A DNA stretch of 64,000 nt from DASQWP01 sp050697555 (lineage in GTDB: Bacteria > Actinomycetota > Thermoleophilia > Gaiellales > Gaiellaceae): positions 25,179 through 89,178 of the forward strand of contig JBOHAD010000004.1 in NCBI GenBank assembly GCA_050697555.1, given 5' to 3'. Made by a program: the position numbers and the translations under genes. Numbering within the stretch: position 1 is the stretch's first letter; each line of letters starts with the position of its first letter. Under the pieces are notes generated by a model. That model was not told where the DNA came from, did no database searches, and was given only the letters and a program-made list of their open reading frames with translations. Positions 7,587 to 16,321 of this stretch are shown piece after piece.

Positions 7587-8792
7587 TTGACGCTCGCCCA
7601 GCTGGCCGTGACCGTAACTGTCCTCGGCGTGCTCGGCCTCGTGGCGAGCCGCTTCGGCCTTTCGGCGATACCGGCCTATCTGCTCGCGGGACTCCTCCTC
7701 GGCCCGAACGAGCCCGAGCAGCTGAGCGTCATCCGGCCCTCGGAGGTGACCGAGTTCGTCGCCGAGCTCGGCGTCATCTTCCTCCTCTTCTTCTTGGGCC
7801 TCGAGTTCAGCCTCGGCCGCTTCCGGCGAAGCGGCATGCACCTCGGACTGGGAGGCTCGATCGACCTCGTCGTCAACGCGGGGCTTGGCCTGCTCGTGGG
7901 CCTGGCCGCCTTCGGGGCCTCGTTCGAGGCCATCATCCTCGCCGCCGCGGTCTACGTCTCCTCGTCCGCCGTCGCCGTCAAGGGCCTGATCGACTTCCGC
8001 CGCCTGGCGGACGACGAGACCGACCTGATCCTCGCCATCCTCATCTTCGAGGACATCGCGATCGCGTTCGTGCTCGCCTTCGCGGGCGGAGGGGGCGGCG
8101 AGCTCGGGGAGACGCTCACGCTCGTGGCCAAGGCGATCGCCTTCATCGGGCTCTCCCTCGCTGCGTCGCGCTGGCTCGCCCGACCCATCGACCGGTTGCT
8201 CGACGCGCTCCCGCGGGAGTTCTTCCTCCTCTTCACCTTCGCGCTCCTGATCGGCATGAGCGCGGTTGCCAGAGAGCTCGGGCTCTCCGAGGCGATCGGC
8301 GCCCTCATGGCCGGCGTCGTGCTCGCAGAGACGTCCGTGAGGGGCGAGATCGAGGAGCGATTTCTCGGCTTCCGCGACGTCTTCGCCGCGCTCTTCTTCT
8401 TCGTCTTCGGCCTCTCCATCGACGTCGAGGCGTTCGGCTCGCTCGGCTGGCTGATCGCGCTCGCGGTCGTCCTCAGCGTCATCGGGAAGCTGGCGAGCAC
8501 GTACGCCGCCGGCCGCGTCGGGGGCTTCACGCCACGTCAGAGCCTCAACGCCGGGTCGGCGCTCGTTGCGCGCGGCGAGTTCACCGTCATCCTCGCCCAG
8601 GTGGCCGCGACGAACCAGGCGCTATCTGCCTCCACGCGGAGAGATCTCGTCGCCTTTGCCGGGCTCTACGTCCTCGCGACCGCGATTGTCGGCGTCGTGC
8701 TGATGAAGGAGTCGAAACGGATCGGGCGCCGCCTGTTTCCGGCCGCGCCTAAAATGGCGACGGAAGGGACGCATGCCGACCGAGCTCCGTGA
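7587..8792 (+). CDS. khtU: Cation/proton antiporter, KefB/KhtU type
   Basis: A CPA2-family monovalent cation/H+ antiporter of about 12 helices, expected to export K+ in exchange for protons. It shows the family features PAYLLAGLLLGP, a LFFLGLEFSLGRFRRSG loop and a second repeat with FGLSIDVEAFGSL. TTG 7587 follows GAGAGGA by 6 bases. The C-terminus overlaps the next gene, which encodes the RCK-C subunit. That pairing is known from Bacillus KhtTU, where the small subunit gates the antiporter. No KTN domain is fused, consistent with a separate regulator. Confidence 0.85.
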   Translation: MTLAQLAVTVTVLGVLGLVASRFGLSAIPAYLLAGLLLGPNEPEQLSVIRPSEVTEFVAELGVIFLLFFLGLEFSLGRFRRSGMHLGLGGSIDLVVNAGLGLLVGLAAFGASFEAIILAAAVYVSSSAVAVKGLIDFRRLADDETDLILAILIFEDIAIAFVLAFAGGGGGELGETLTLVAKAIAFIGLSLAASRWLARPIDRLLDALPREFFLLFTFALLIGMSAVARELGLSEAIGALMAGVVLAETSVRGEIEERFLGFRDVFAALFFFVFGLSIDVEAFGSLGWLIALAVVLSVIGKLASTYAAGRVGGFTPRQSLNAGSALVARGEFTVILAQVAATNQALSASTRRDLVAFAGLYVLATAIVGVVLMKESKRIGRRLFPAAPKMATEGTHADRAP

Positions 8793-9273
8793 GACCCGCC
8801 TCCCCGGCGTCGGGGTCAAGTACACCGGCCTGACCGCGCACGGCGGACGCCTGACCGTGATCCTCCACAACGAGGGACTGCGCGAGATCTACTGGTTCAG
8901 CCGCGCAGACGACGAGGAGCCGCAGGCGGTGATCCAGCTCGAGGACGACGAGGCTCGGCAGATCGGGGCGGTGATCGGCGGCGCCTACGAGCGCCCCAAG
9001 ATCGTCGAGGAGCTCGAGATGGCCTTCGGCGAGCTGTCCATCGAGTGGGTGCCCGTCCCCGAGACGAGCCCGGCGATCGGCAAGACGCTCGCGGAGTGCG
9101 CCTTCCGTGCGCGCACCGGGATCACGATCATCGCCATCCTCCGCGAGCCGGAGGTCGTCGCGGGCGCGCAGCCGACGGACGTCGTCCAGCAGGGCGACAC
9201 CCTCGTCACCGTGGGCAAGCTCGGCCAGTACCCCGCCTTCCGAAGGCTGCTCGCCGAAGGCCCGTTCGAGTAG
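8773..9273 (+). CDS. khtT: RCK-C (TrkA-C) regulatory subunit of the antiporter, KhtT-like
   Basis: A soluble 166-residue protein. The N-terminal half (PGVGVKYTGLTAHGGRLTVILH) resembles KhtT. The C-terminal half is a TrkA-C/RCK-C domain, with FRARTGITIIAILRE and the closing VVQQGDTLVTVGKL characteristic of that fold. In Bacillus the homologue controls KhtU and binds c-di-AMP. Here it overlaps the antiporter gene by 20 bases and has a GGAAGGGA ribosome site. A diadenylate cyclase gene lies at 31.6 kb, so c-di-AMP control is plausible but inferred. Confidence 0.85.
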   Translation: MPTELRETRLPGVGVKYTGLTAHGGRLTVILHNEGLREIYWFSRADDEEPQAVIQLEDDEARQIGAVIGGAYERPKIVEELEMAFGELSIEWVPVPETSPAIGKTLAECAFRARTGITIIAILREPEVVAGAQPTDVVQQGDTLVTVGKLGQYPAFRRLLAEGPFE

Positions 9274-9284
9274 TTGGACTCCCG

Positions 9285-10427
9285 GTGAGGGAAGTCGTCC
9301 GGCCCTGGGAAGCGGTCGCGGCATCGGTCCTGCTCGCCCTCTCGCTGCTCCCGCTCGCCGCCCGCTCGCAGCTCGACGCCCAGGCGCGAACGGCGATCGT
9401 GCTCTCAACCACGCTCGAGACGCCCGGCCTCTCCTGGGCGGTCGAGCGGCTGACGGACGAGCCGGCCCTTGCCGAGGTGGCCGTGTCGGGCGCTCCCGCG
9501 ACGCTCGCCCGCCCTCGCGGCGAGGGCCCCTGGCCTGCGCTCGTAATCGTCAACGGGGCGACCCCGCTCGGCCGGCGGGAGCCGGCCATTAGGCGCCTCG
9601 TCCGGGGGCTTGGCCAGGCCGGCTTTCTCGTGCTCGCGCCCGACCTCCCGGGTCTCGCCGCCGGCGAGGTGAGTGAGCGGACTGTGGCGACCGCGGTCGC
9701 CGTCGCGCGAGATACGGCCGGCCGGCCGGACGCACGCGAGGGAAGGGTCGGGCTCGTCGGCGTCTCGGTGGGCACCTCGATCGCCCTGCTCGCCGCTGCG
9801 GATCCGTCTCTCGCCGGGTCGGTCTCCGTCGTGGCGGGGACCGCTCCGTACGCTGACCTGGCGAACCTCCTCAGACTCGCCACGACCGGTTACTACCGCG
9901 AGGGGAACCTCCTCATCCCCTACGAGACCAGCCCGTTCCTCGCCGTCGCTGCAGCCCGCTCGCTAGTCGCGGCGATGGCGCCCAGCCCTGAGCGCACCCG
10001 GCTCCTGGCGCTCGCGGACAGGCTCGACGAGGAGGAAGACGATCCGCTCGCACCGCTTCGCGGGCTCCCAGCACCCGCCCACCCCGACGCGGCCGCCTTC
10101 CTTGCGCTCCTCCAGAACCGCGATCCCCGCCGTTTCGACGAGCTCTACGCGACGCTGCCGGAAGACGGACGAGCGCACATCGCGCGGCTCTCGCCGCTCA
10201 CTCACGCCCGCAGCCTGCTCGCTCCGGTCGAGCTCGCCTCGGCACCGGATGACCCTTACGTCCCGCCGGCGGAGCCGCGCGCGCTCGCCCGGGCCGCAGT
10301 GGACGGTCGGCTCACGCTCACCTCCACCCTCGCCCATGCCGTTCCCGCGCCTTCTCTCGGCGACCTCGACGACCTCCTCCTCTTCAACGCGTGGGTCGTC
10401 CGCACGCTGGAGGCGGCCTCCGGCTGA
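9285..10427 (+). CDS. Alpha/beta-hydrolase, dienelactone-hydrolase-like, membrane-anchored or secreted
   Basis: A 380-residue protein with an N-terminal hydrophobic segment (AVAASVLLALSLLPLAA, about residues 9-25) that could be a signal anchor. An alpha/beta-hydrolase core follows: PALVIVNGATPLGRREP near the first strands, GLVGVSVGTSIALL with the nucleophile Ser, DDPYVPPAE with the acid and a late LAHAVP His. The substrate is unknown. GTG 9285 was selected because it gives the hydrophobic start and lies only 11 bases after khtT, so the three genes may form an operon. Confidence 0.75.
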   Translation: MREVVRPWEAVAASVLLALSLLPLAARSQLDAQARTAIVLSTTLETPGLSWAVERLTDEPALAEVAVSGAPATLARPRGEGPWPALVIVNGATPLGRREPAIRRLVRGLGQAGFLVLAPDLPGLAAGEVSERTVATAVAVARDTAGRPDAREGRVGLVGVSVGTSIALLAAADPSLAGSVSVVAGTAPYADLANLLRLATTGYYREGNLLIPYETSPFLAVAAARSLVAAMAPSPERTRLLALADRLDEEEDDPLAPLRGLPAPAHPDAAAFLALLQNRDPRRFDELYATLPEDGRAHIARLSPLTHARSLLAPVELASAPDDPYVPPAEPRALARAAVDGRLTLTSTLAHAVPAPSLGDLDDLLLFNAWVVRTLEAASG

Positions 10428-10430
10428 GTC

Positions 10431-11957
10431 CTACATCCGCTCGGGCGCCTCTACCCCAACGAGGTCGAGGCAGCGGGCGATCACGGAGCGCGTCGCGTGA
10501 CAGAGGGCGAGCCTGAACGCCTGAGCATCGCTCTCGAGCACGCGGTGGTGGTGGTAGAAGCGGTGGAAGTCGTCGGCGACGCGGATGGCGTACGTGGGCG
10601 GCGCATGTGGGCCGCGCCGCTCAGTCGCCTCGGCGACCAGCGCGGGGAACTCGAGGAGGCGCTTGACGAGCTCGCGCTCCTCGTGAGAGAGCTCCGCGGG
10701 CGAATCCACGGACGCCTTCGCGTCGCCGGCGTTCCTCAGGATGCCGGCGATGCGCGCGTGGGCGTACTGGACGTAGTAGACCGGGTTCTTCTCGCTCCGC
10801 TCGCGGGCGAGGTCGACGTCGATGTCGATCGTCTGCTCGTGCCCGCTCTTGACGAGGTACCAGCGGGCCGCGTCGACGCCGACCTCGTCCATCAGCTCCT
10901 CCAGCAGGACGACGTCGCCCCGCCGCTTCGAGACCTTCCGCGCCTCGCCGCCCTCCGTGAGGTGGACGAGCTGGTAGAGGAGCACCTCGACGGAGTCGAG
11001 ATCGCGGCCGGACGCCGCGGCGAGCGCCTTGAGGCGGACGACATATCCGTGGTGATCGGAGCCGAGCACGTAGATGAGCCTGTCGAACCCCCGCGCGAGC
11101 TTCCAGCGCGTGTGCGCGGCGTCACGGGCCAGGTACGTCGGGCGGCCGTCCGCCCGCAGGAGGACACGATCCTTGTCGTCGCCGAAGGCGGTCGTGCGCA
11201 GCCATAGAGCTCCGTCCGCCTCGAACGTGTGCCCGTCGAGGTCAGCGAGAGCCTCCCTGATCTCGTTCTCGAGCTCGCTCTCCCGAACCCAGTCGTCCAC
11301 GTGGACGCGGAAGCGCTCCAGCGTCTCCTGGATGCGCGCGAGCATGCGCTCGACCGGGTCTCCGCCCTCGTCGGCCAGCTCCTGGACGTACGCTCCGAGG
11401 TAGCCGCCCTCGGGAGGATCCGTCCCCTGGGCGCGTGCCGCCACCGAGGCCCTGAAGAGGTCCGCCTGGCCGCCGGCGTCGTTCACGTAGTGCTCGCGCG
11501 AGACCTCGTGGCCGGCGAACTCGAGCAGCCGTGCGACGGCGTCCCCGTAAGCGCCGTTCCGTCCCGAGCCGACAGTGAGCGGGCCGGTCGGATTGGCCGA
11601 GACGAGCTCGACCTGTATGCGTTCGCGGCTCTCCGCCGAGCCGGCGCCGTAGTCGTCGCCGATCTCGGCGAGCGCCTCGCCGAACCAGGCGGGCCTCATG
11701 CGCAGGTTGAGGAAGCCGGGAGGCGCGACCGCGGCATTCTCTACTCCCGGGAGGGCGGAGGCCGCGTCGCGAAGCTCGGCGGCGATCTCCATCGGCGGGC
11801 GCCGCCGGACGCCGGCGAGCTTGAGCGCCACGTTCGTCGCGTAGTCGCCGTGCTCGGCCTTGCCCGGACGCTCGAGCCGAACGTCCCCGCCCGCGGCGCC
11901 GGTCAGCTCGTCCTCGAGCCGCCCGAGCGCAGTCGCCCTCCGATCACCCGCCCCCAT
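10431..11957 (-). CDS. argS: Arginyl-tRNA synthetase
   Basis: Class I synthetase charging tRNA-Arg. In order: the N-terminal additional domain (KAEHGDYATNVALKLA), the Rossmann core start SANPTGPLTVGSGRNGAYGD, YVLGSDHHGYVVRLKALA, the KVSKRRGDVV variant of the KMSKS loop, EVGVDAARWYLV, and the DALR anticodon-binding domain ending in ATRSVIARCLDL. The usual HIGH motif (HVGH) reads TVGS here, so both histidines are replaced. 508 residues from ATG 11957. It is divergent from the DUF3467 gene with a shared -10 region. Confidence 0.93.
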   Translation of the reverse strand: MGAGDRRATALGRLEDELTGAAGGDVRLERPGKAEHGDYATNVALKLAGVRRRPPMEIAAELRDAASALPGVENAAVAPPGFLNLRMRPAWFGEALAEIGDDYGAGSAESRERIQVELVSANPTGPLTVGSGRNGAYGDAVARLLEFAGHEVSREHYVNDAGGQADLFRASVAARAQGTDPPEGGYLGAYVQELADEGGDPVERMLARIQETLERFRVHVDDWVRESELENEIREALADLDGHTFEADGALWLRTTAFGDDKDRVLLRADGRPTYLARDAAHTRWKLARGFDRLIYVLGSDHHGYVVRLKALAAASGRDLDSVEVLLYQLVHLTEGGEARKVSKRRGDVVLLEELMDEVGVDAARWYLVKSGHEQTIDIDVDLARERSEKNPVYYVQYAHARIAGILRNAGDAKASVDSPAELSHEERELVKRLLEFPALVAEATERRGPHAPPTYAIRVADDFHRFYHHHRVLESDAQAFRLALCHATRSVIARCLDLVGVEAPERM

Positions 11958-11964
11958 GCGGGTA

Positions 11965-11971
11965 TATCGTA
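11965..11971. promoter_or_regulatory. Shared, symmetric -10 region for argS and the DUF3467 gene
   Basis: On the plus strand TATCGT (11965-11970) ends 6 bases before GTG 11977. On the minus strand TACGAT (11971-11966) ends 8 bases before ATG 11957. Only 19 bases separate the two divergent start codons, so both transcripts are probably leaderless and share one near-palindromic box. Confidence 0.5.
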
Positions 11972-11976
11972 AGGCC

Positions 11977-12270
11977 GTGGAGGAGGAGTCCCGCGAGCGC
12001 CAGCTCAACATCCATCTGGATCCGGACAACCTCGCCGGCGTCTACGCGAACTTCGCCAATGTCTCGTTCTCCGACTACGAGTTCACGCTCACCTTCGCGC
12101 GGATCGACCACGAGGTCGACGAGGGCGACGTGCCGGGCGTCGTCGTCAGCCGAGTGAACATGTCCCCGCGCTTCATGCGCGAGCTCCTCGACGCGATGAA
12201 CGACAGCTGGTCGAAGTGGTCGACGCGCGAGGGGATCAGGAACCTCCCCGAGCAGCCTCCCGGCTCCTGA
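11977..12270 (+). CDS. DUF3467 protein
   Basis: A 97-residue protein of the DUF3467 family, often found in actinobacteria and bacteroidetes with no assigned biochemical role. The typical sequence starts with charged residues, then YANFANVSFSDYEFTLTFARI, then GVVVSRVNMSPRFMRELLDAM. GTG 11977 is preferred (leaderless -10 box); an in-frame ATG at 11956 overlaps the argS start. Its 3' end overlaps the convergent M48 gene by 35 bases. Confidence 0.85.
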   Translation: MEEESRERQLNIHLDPDNLAGVYANFANVSFSDYEFTLTFARIDHEVDEGDVPGVVVSRVNMSPRFMRELLDAMNDSWSKWSTREGIRNLPEQPPGS

Positions 12271-13510
12271 ACTCGACGGCCATCGCGATCCGCTCCAGCG
12301 GGGGCGGGTGCGTGCCGAGCCAGTACGTGACCCAGGCGGGCGGGTCGGGATCCCCGAGGGACGTGAGGACGAAACGGCGGTCGAGCCCGATCGCGCTCTC
12401 CGGGTCGCGCGTGGCGACGAGGGCGAGCCAGTCGGCCTCAGCCTCGTAGCGGCGGGAGAGGAGGTTCTGGAACGGCTGCGTGAGGAGGACGAAGACAAAG
12501 GCGACGCCGAGGCCGAGGGGGACGAGGCGCGGTGCGGCGAGGCCGCCGTACCGCTCGGTCACCCAGGCGAGGACGAAGACACCCGGAACGGCGAGAAGCG
12601 CGAACCACGCGAGGCCCTTCCAGAGGTGGCTCCGGCCGACGTGCGCGACCTCGTGCGCCGAGACGGAGAGGATCTCGCCCTCGGTGAAGCGCCCGTCGAG
12701 GATCGTGTCGTAGAGGACGACGCGCTTGGTCGGTCCGATGCCGGCTACGTAGGCGTTGGCGGTCGTCGTCCGGCGGCTGGCGTCGGCCACCAGCACCCTG
12801 TCCACCTCGACTCCCTGGGAGCGGGCGAGCTCGGTGACGCGGCGGGAGAGATCGGCGTCGGCGAGCGGCTCGAAGCGGTTGAAGAGCGGCTGCACGACGA
12901 GCGGCTGGACGAGGACGAAGAGGACGGCTACAGCGATGAGCGCCGGCGCACCGGCGAGCCACCAGTGAACGCCGAGCTTTCCCGCGAGCCACATCGCCCC
13001 CGCCACGGCGATCGCCACCAGCACGGCCTGGACGCCGAGCGAGACGGCCCCGTCGCGGAGCCAGCCCTCGTAGCCCTGCTCCGAGAGGCCGTGGCGGCGC
13101 CGCCACCAGTGCGAGACGGCCCCCAGTGGGAGCGTGGCGAGCCAGATTGCGAGCGCGACCGCGATCCCGACGAGGACGCCCGTGCGGATGCGTCCGCGCC
13201 CGAGCTCGGCCAGCCGGTCGGCCAGCCAGCCGGCCTTCCAGACGAGGACGGCGAGCACGGCGATCTCGACGGCCAGCGAGGCGAGGAAGAGGATGCGCGA
13301 GACCCGGCGGAACTCGCCGATCCGCTCCAGCGCGTCCGCGGGGAAGTAGGCTCGCGCGTCGAGGCTCGGGAGCTGGATCCCCTGCGGCACCTCTGTGCGC
13401 CAGAGGAGCGTCCCGGAGACGATCCACACCGCGCCGAGCACGAGGACGGCAGCGCCCTTCGCTAACGTTGCCCGACTGCGGTGCGCGTCGCCGTCCTCTC
13501 TGACATTCAC
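12236..13510 (-). CDS. M48-family membrane zinc protease (CAAX protease 1/Ste24-like)
   Basis: An integral membrane metalloprotease of about 424 residues. Five or more hydrophobic helices precede the catalytic region, where SAHEVAHVGRSH carries the HExxH zinc motif and RYEAEADWLAL supplies the third ligand. ASRRTTTANAYVAGIG and the C-terminal GTHPPPLERIAMA are characteristic of the Ste24/HtpX clan. Likely substrates are membrane or lipidated proteins. The start is uncertain: GTG 13510 overlaps the divergent phosphoesterase gene by 30 bases, and a GTG at 13441 is an alternative. Confidence 0.88.
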   Translation of the reverse strand: MNVREDGDAHRSRATLAKGAAVLVLGAVWIVSGTLLWRTEVPQGIQLPSLDARAYFPADALERIGEFRRVSRILFLASLAVEIAVLAVLVWKAGWLADRLAELGRGRIRTGVLVGIAVALAIWLATLPLGAVSHWWRRRHGLSEQGYEGWLRDGAVSLGVQAVLVAIAVAGAMWLAGKLGVHWWLAGAPALIAVAVLFVLVQPLVVQPLFNRFEPLADADLSRRVTELARSQGVEVDRVLVADASRRTTTANAYVAGIGPTKRVVLYDTILDGRFTEGEILSVSAHEVAHVGRSHLWKGLAWFALLAVPGVFVLAWVTERYGGLAAPRLVPLGLGVAFVFVLLTQPFQNLLSRRYEAEADWLALVATRDPESAIGLDRRFVLTSLGDPDPPAWVTYWLGTHPPPLERIAMAVEFRSREAARGGS

Positions 13511-14203
13511 GGGAACCTGCCTGCGTTGGAAGCGGTGCTGGAGTCCCTCGCGCGCGACGCGCCCGACGAGCTGTGGTGCCTCGGCGACCTCGTCGGCTAC
13601 GGGCCGCGCCCGAACGAGTGCTGCTCTCTCGTCCGCCAGCGGGCGGACGTCTGCCTGATAGGAAACCACGACCTCGGCGTTCTCGGTCGGATCGACCTCG
13701 ACGTCTTCTCGCCCGAGGCGGCCGTGAGCGCGCGCTGGACGGACGGAGTGCTCGATCCGGAGGCGCGCGACTTCCTCGGGTCGCTGTCATCCTCTGCCGT
13801 GCGGGAGGGCGTCGGCCTCTACCACGCGAGCCCGCGGGACCCGGTGTGGGAGTACGTCCTCTCCCCTGCCGTCGCCCTGGCCGCGCTCGCGGGGACCGAC
13901 GAGGACTCCGTGCTCGTCGGGCACAGCCACGTCGCCCTCTCCTTCGGCTGGGAGACGCGCTTCCTGGGGCTTGCCCCGGAGGGAACGGAGGTCGATCTGG
14001 CGGTGGAGCGCCGGCTCCTGAACCCGGGGTCGGTCGGGCAGCCTCGCGATGGCGATCCGCGCGCGGCCTGGCTCCTGCTCGATCTCGAGGCGCGCCGTGC
14101 GGTCTTCCGACGCGTGCCGTACGCGCTCGAGCGGACGCAGGCGGAGATCCGCGAGGCCGGGTTGCCCGCTGTGCTCGCCGAGCGCCTCGCGCACGGCGTG
14201 TAG
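13481..14203 (+). CDS. Metallophosphoesterase (YfcE/MJ0936-like)
   Basis: A calcineurin-like phosphoesterase of 240 residues with the full dimetal set: VLSDIHGN at the very start, LGDLVGYGP, IGNHD, then GHSH and a C-terminal NPGSVGQPRDGDPRAAW segment. The combination is typical of the MJ0936/YfcE group of phosphodiesterases. Substrate unknown. GTG 13481 begins immediately with the first motif, and the gene is divergent from and slightly overlapping the M48 gene. Confidence 0.88.
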   Translation: MRVAVLSDIHGNLPALEAVLESLARDAPDELWCLGDLVGYGPRPNECCSLVRQRADVCLIGNHDLGVLGRIDLDVFSPEAAVSARWTDGVLDPEARDFLGSLSSSAVREGVGLYHASPRDPVWEYVLSPAVALAALAGTDEDSVLVGHSHVALSFGWETRFLGLAPEGTEVDLAVERRLLNPGSVGQPRDGDPRAAWLLLDLEARRAVFRRVPYALERTQAEIREAGLPAVLAERLAHGV

Positions 14204-14205
14204 GT

Positions 14206-14796
14206 CTAGGCCTTGGGCGCGGCGGCGGTTTGCTGGCTCGCGAGCTCGACCTCGATGCCCTCGCGCTCGAGCGCGAGCTGCACCTCCTCGCGCGCCTTGA
14301 AGATCCGCCACTTCACGGTGGCCAGCGTGATCTCGAGCGCGTCGGCGATTTCCGAGTAGGAGAGCCCGACCACGTCACGCAGGAGGAGGGCCATCTTCAG
14401 GTCTGGGTTGAGGAGCGCGACCGCGCGCCAGACGGCGTCGATCGTCTCCACCCGCTCGGGTGGGGCATCGACGACCTCGAGCGGCGGCAGGTCCTCGAGC
14501 GTGAGGACGCTCTGCGGCTTCCGCTCGCGGGCGCGCAGCTCGTCGAGCACGCGGTTCTTCGCCACCTGGAAGAGCCAGGTCGTGAAGCGGCAGCGCAGCG
14601 AGAACCCGGCGAGCCCCTGGTAGATGCGCAGGAAGATCTCCTGCGTCAGGTCTTCCGCCAGCGCACGGTCGCCGACCATGCGGAGGACGTAGTTGAAGAC
14701 CGGCCCCTCATAGGTCTCCAGGATGGTCTGGAAGGCGCGCTCGTCCCCCTTTTGCGCTTTGCGAAGGAGAAGATGATCGGGTTGAGGAAGTGGCAC
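14206..14796 (-). CDS. ECF-type sigma-70 family RNA polymerase sigma factor
   Basis: A 196-residue group IV sigma factor. Region 2 is AFQTILETYEGPVFNYVLRM...LAEDLTQEIFLRIYQGL with a FTTWLFQVAKNRVLDELR segment for -10 recognition. Region 4 is VVGLSYSEIADALEITLATVKWRIFKAREEV, the -35-binding helix-turn-helix. No anti-sigma gene with a zinc-finger motif lies next to it, so its control is not evident. Confidence 0.9.
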   Translation of the reverse strand: MPLPQPDHLLLRKAQKGDERAFQTILETYEGPVFNYVLRMVGDRALAEDLTQEIFLRIYQGLAGFSLRCRFTTWLFQVAKNRVLDELRARERKPQSVLTLEDLPPLEVVDAPPERVETIDAVWRAVALLNPDLKMALLLRDVVGLSYSEIADALEITLATVKWRIFKAREEVQLALEREGIEVELASQQTAAAPKA

Positions 14797-14836
14797 GCTG
14801 GGCCGGGCCGCCGGTTGCGCCAGTATATCCCCCAGG

Positions 14837-16321
14837 TCACGAGGTCTGGATCAGGTTCCGCCCCGTCATCCCCTCGGCCGGGGGGATTCCGAGCAGGGCG
14901 AGGCACGTGGGGACGAGGTCGGAGAGGGTGCCGCCCTCCGCCAACTCAGCGCCGTCGAGTGTGACCACGAGCGGCACCGGATTCGTCGTATGTGCCGTGT
15001 GCGGGCTCCTCCCGTCTGCCTCGAGGAGCTGCTCGGCGTTCCCGTGGTCGGCGGTGACGACGCAGACGCCCTCCCGGGCGTGGACGGCCTCGACGACGCG
15101 GCCGAGGCACGCATCGACGGTCTCGACGGCGGTGACGACGGCGGGGACGACGCCCGTGTGGCCGACCATGTCCGGGTTGGCGAAGTTCAGCACCGCGAAG
15201 CGGTAGCCGTCGCCGATCTCGGCGACGAAGCGGTCGGTGACCTCTGGAGCGGACATCTCCGGCTTCTGGTCGTACGTGGGGACGTCCTGGGGCGAGGGGA
15301 CGAGGATGCGGGTCTCGCCCGTCCACTCGTCCTCGCGGCCGCCGTTGAAGAAGTAGGTGACGTGGGCGTACTTCTCCGTCTCGGCCACGTGGAGCTGGCG
15401 GACGCCGTGCTCCGCGAGCACCTGCGCCATCGTGTCCCGGACGTCCTGCTCGGGGAAGGCGACGGGGCAGTCGAAGTCGCCGCGGTAGCGGGTCATGGTG
15501 GTGAGGTCGATCCCGCCCTCGAGGAGCTTCTGCGAGAGCTGCCGGGCGCGGTCGGGGCGGAAGTTGAAGAAGATGGCGGAGTCCTCGGCCGTGAGACGCG
15601 GGCCGAGCAGAGCTACCGGCTCGATGAACTCGTCCGTGACGCCCCGGCCGTAGCTCTTCTCCACTTCCGTGACGGGGTCTGACCCCTGCGCCGCCTTGCC
15701 AGCGGTGATCGCCGCGAGGGCTCGGTCGGTTCGCTCCCAGCGGCCATCACGGTCCATGGCGTAGTAGCGGCCGCTGACGGTGACGATGCGGGCGCCCTCG
15801 GCGAGCAGCTCGGCGAGGTCGCTTCGGGCCGACGTGGGAGAGACGTCGCGGCCGTCCGTGAAGGCGTGCACGTACGTGCGCTCGGCCATGTCCTCCCGGC
15901 GGGCAAGCTCGAGGAGCGCACGCAGGTGGTCGATGTGCGAGTGCACGCCGCCGTAGGACACGAGCCCGAGCAGGTGCACGTTGCCGCCGCGCTCGCGCGC
16001 CCGCGCGAAGGCGCTCCGGAGGGCGTCGTTGGCGAAGAACTCGCCGGTTTCGATCGCCCGGTTGACGCGCATGAGGTCCTGGTCGACCACGCGCCCGGCG
16101 CCGATGGTCAGGTGGCCGACCTCGGAGTTGCCCATCTGCCCGGGGGGGAGGCCGACGTCCTCCCCCGAGGCGGAGAGGGTCGTGTGCGGATAGCGGGCCC
16201 AGAGGTCGTCGAAGACTGGCGTGGCGGCGAGCTCGACGGCGTTGCCGGGTCCCGGCGGCGCGCAACCCCAGCCGTCGAGGACGACGAGGGCTACGAGCGG
16301 ATGCGGGCCGCGGTCTCGCAA
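14837..16321 (-). CDS. gpmI: 2,3-bisphosphoglycerate-independent phosphoglycerate mutase
   Basis: Interconverts 3- and 2-phosphoglycerate using two Mn2+ ions and a phosphoserine. Features: VALVVLDGWG with the first metal Asp, GQMGNSEVGHLTIGAG with the catalytic Ser, FTDGRDVSP, FFNFRPDRARQ, NFANPDMVGHTG and VTADHGNAEQ. About 494 residues, near the usual 510. No ATG or GTG is available; TTG 16321, overlapping the end of tpiA by 31 bases, is the most plausible start. It is the last gene of the gap-pgk-tpiA-gpmI run. Confidence 0.9.
   Translation of the reverse strand: MRDRGPHPLVALVVLDGWGCAPPGPGNAVELAATPVFDDLWARYPHTTLSASGEDVGLPPGQMGNSEVGHLTIGAGRVVDQDLMRVNRAIETGEFFANDALRSAFARARERGGNVHLLGLVSYGGVHSHIDHLRALLELARREDMAERTYVHAFTDGRDVSPTSARSDLAELLAEGARIVTVSGRYYAMDRDGRWERTDRALAAITAGKAAQGSDPVTEVEKSYGRGVTDEFIEPVALLGPRLTAEDSAIFFNFRPDRARQLSQKLLEGGIDLTTMTRYRGDFDCPVAFPEQDVRDTMAQVLAEHGVRQLHVAETEKYAHVTYFFNGGREDEWTGETRILVPSPQDVPTYDQKPEMSAPEVTDRFVAEIGDGYRFAVLNFANPDMVGHTGVVPAVVTAVETVDACLGRVVEAVHAREGVCVVTADHGNAEQLLEADGRSPHTAHTTNPVPLVVTLDGAELAEGGTLSDLVPTCLALLGIPPAEGMTGRNLIQTS
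15671..15688. repeat. GGGGTC-N-GACCCC palindrome core inside gpmI
   Basis: The 13-base core here is the same as at 45630-45642 (see the FAD oxidoreductase start). It is translated in frame as part of GSDPV. The protein length is normal at this point, so it may be chance or a tolerated repeat relic. Confidence 0.3.

Noticed and set aside
13126..13503. Arg-rich plus-strand frame inside the M48 gene
   Set aside because: Antisense shadow of the protease gene.
15671..15688. Repeat insertion inside gpmI
   Set aside because: Protein length and local motif (DPV...SY-x-RG-x-TDEF) look normal, so the palindrome core may be chance; listed only as a weak repeat.
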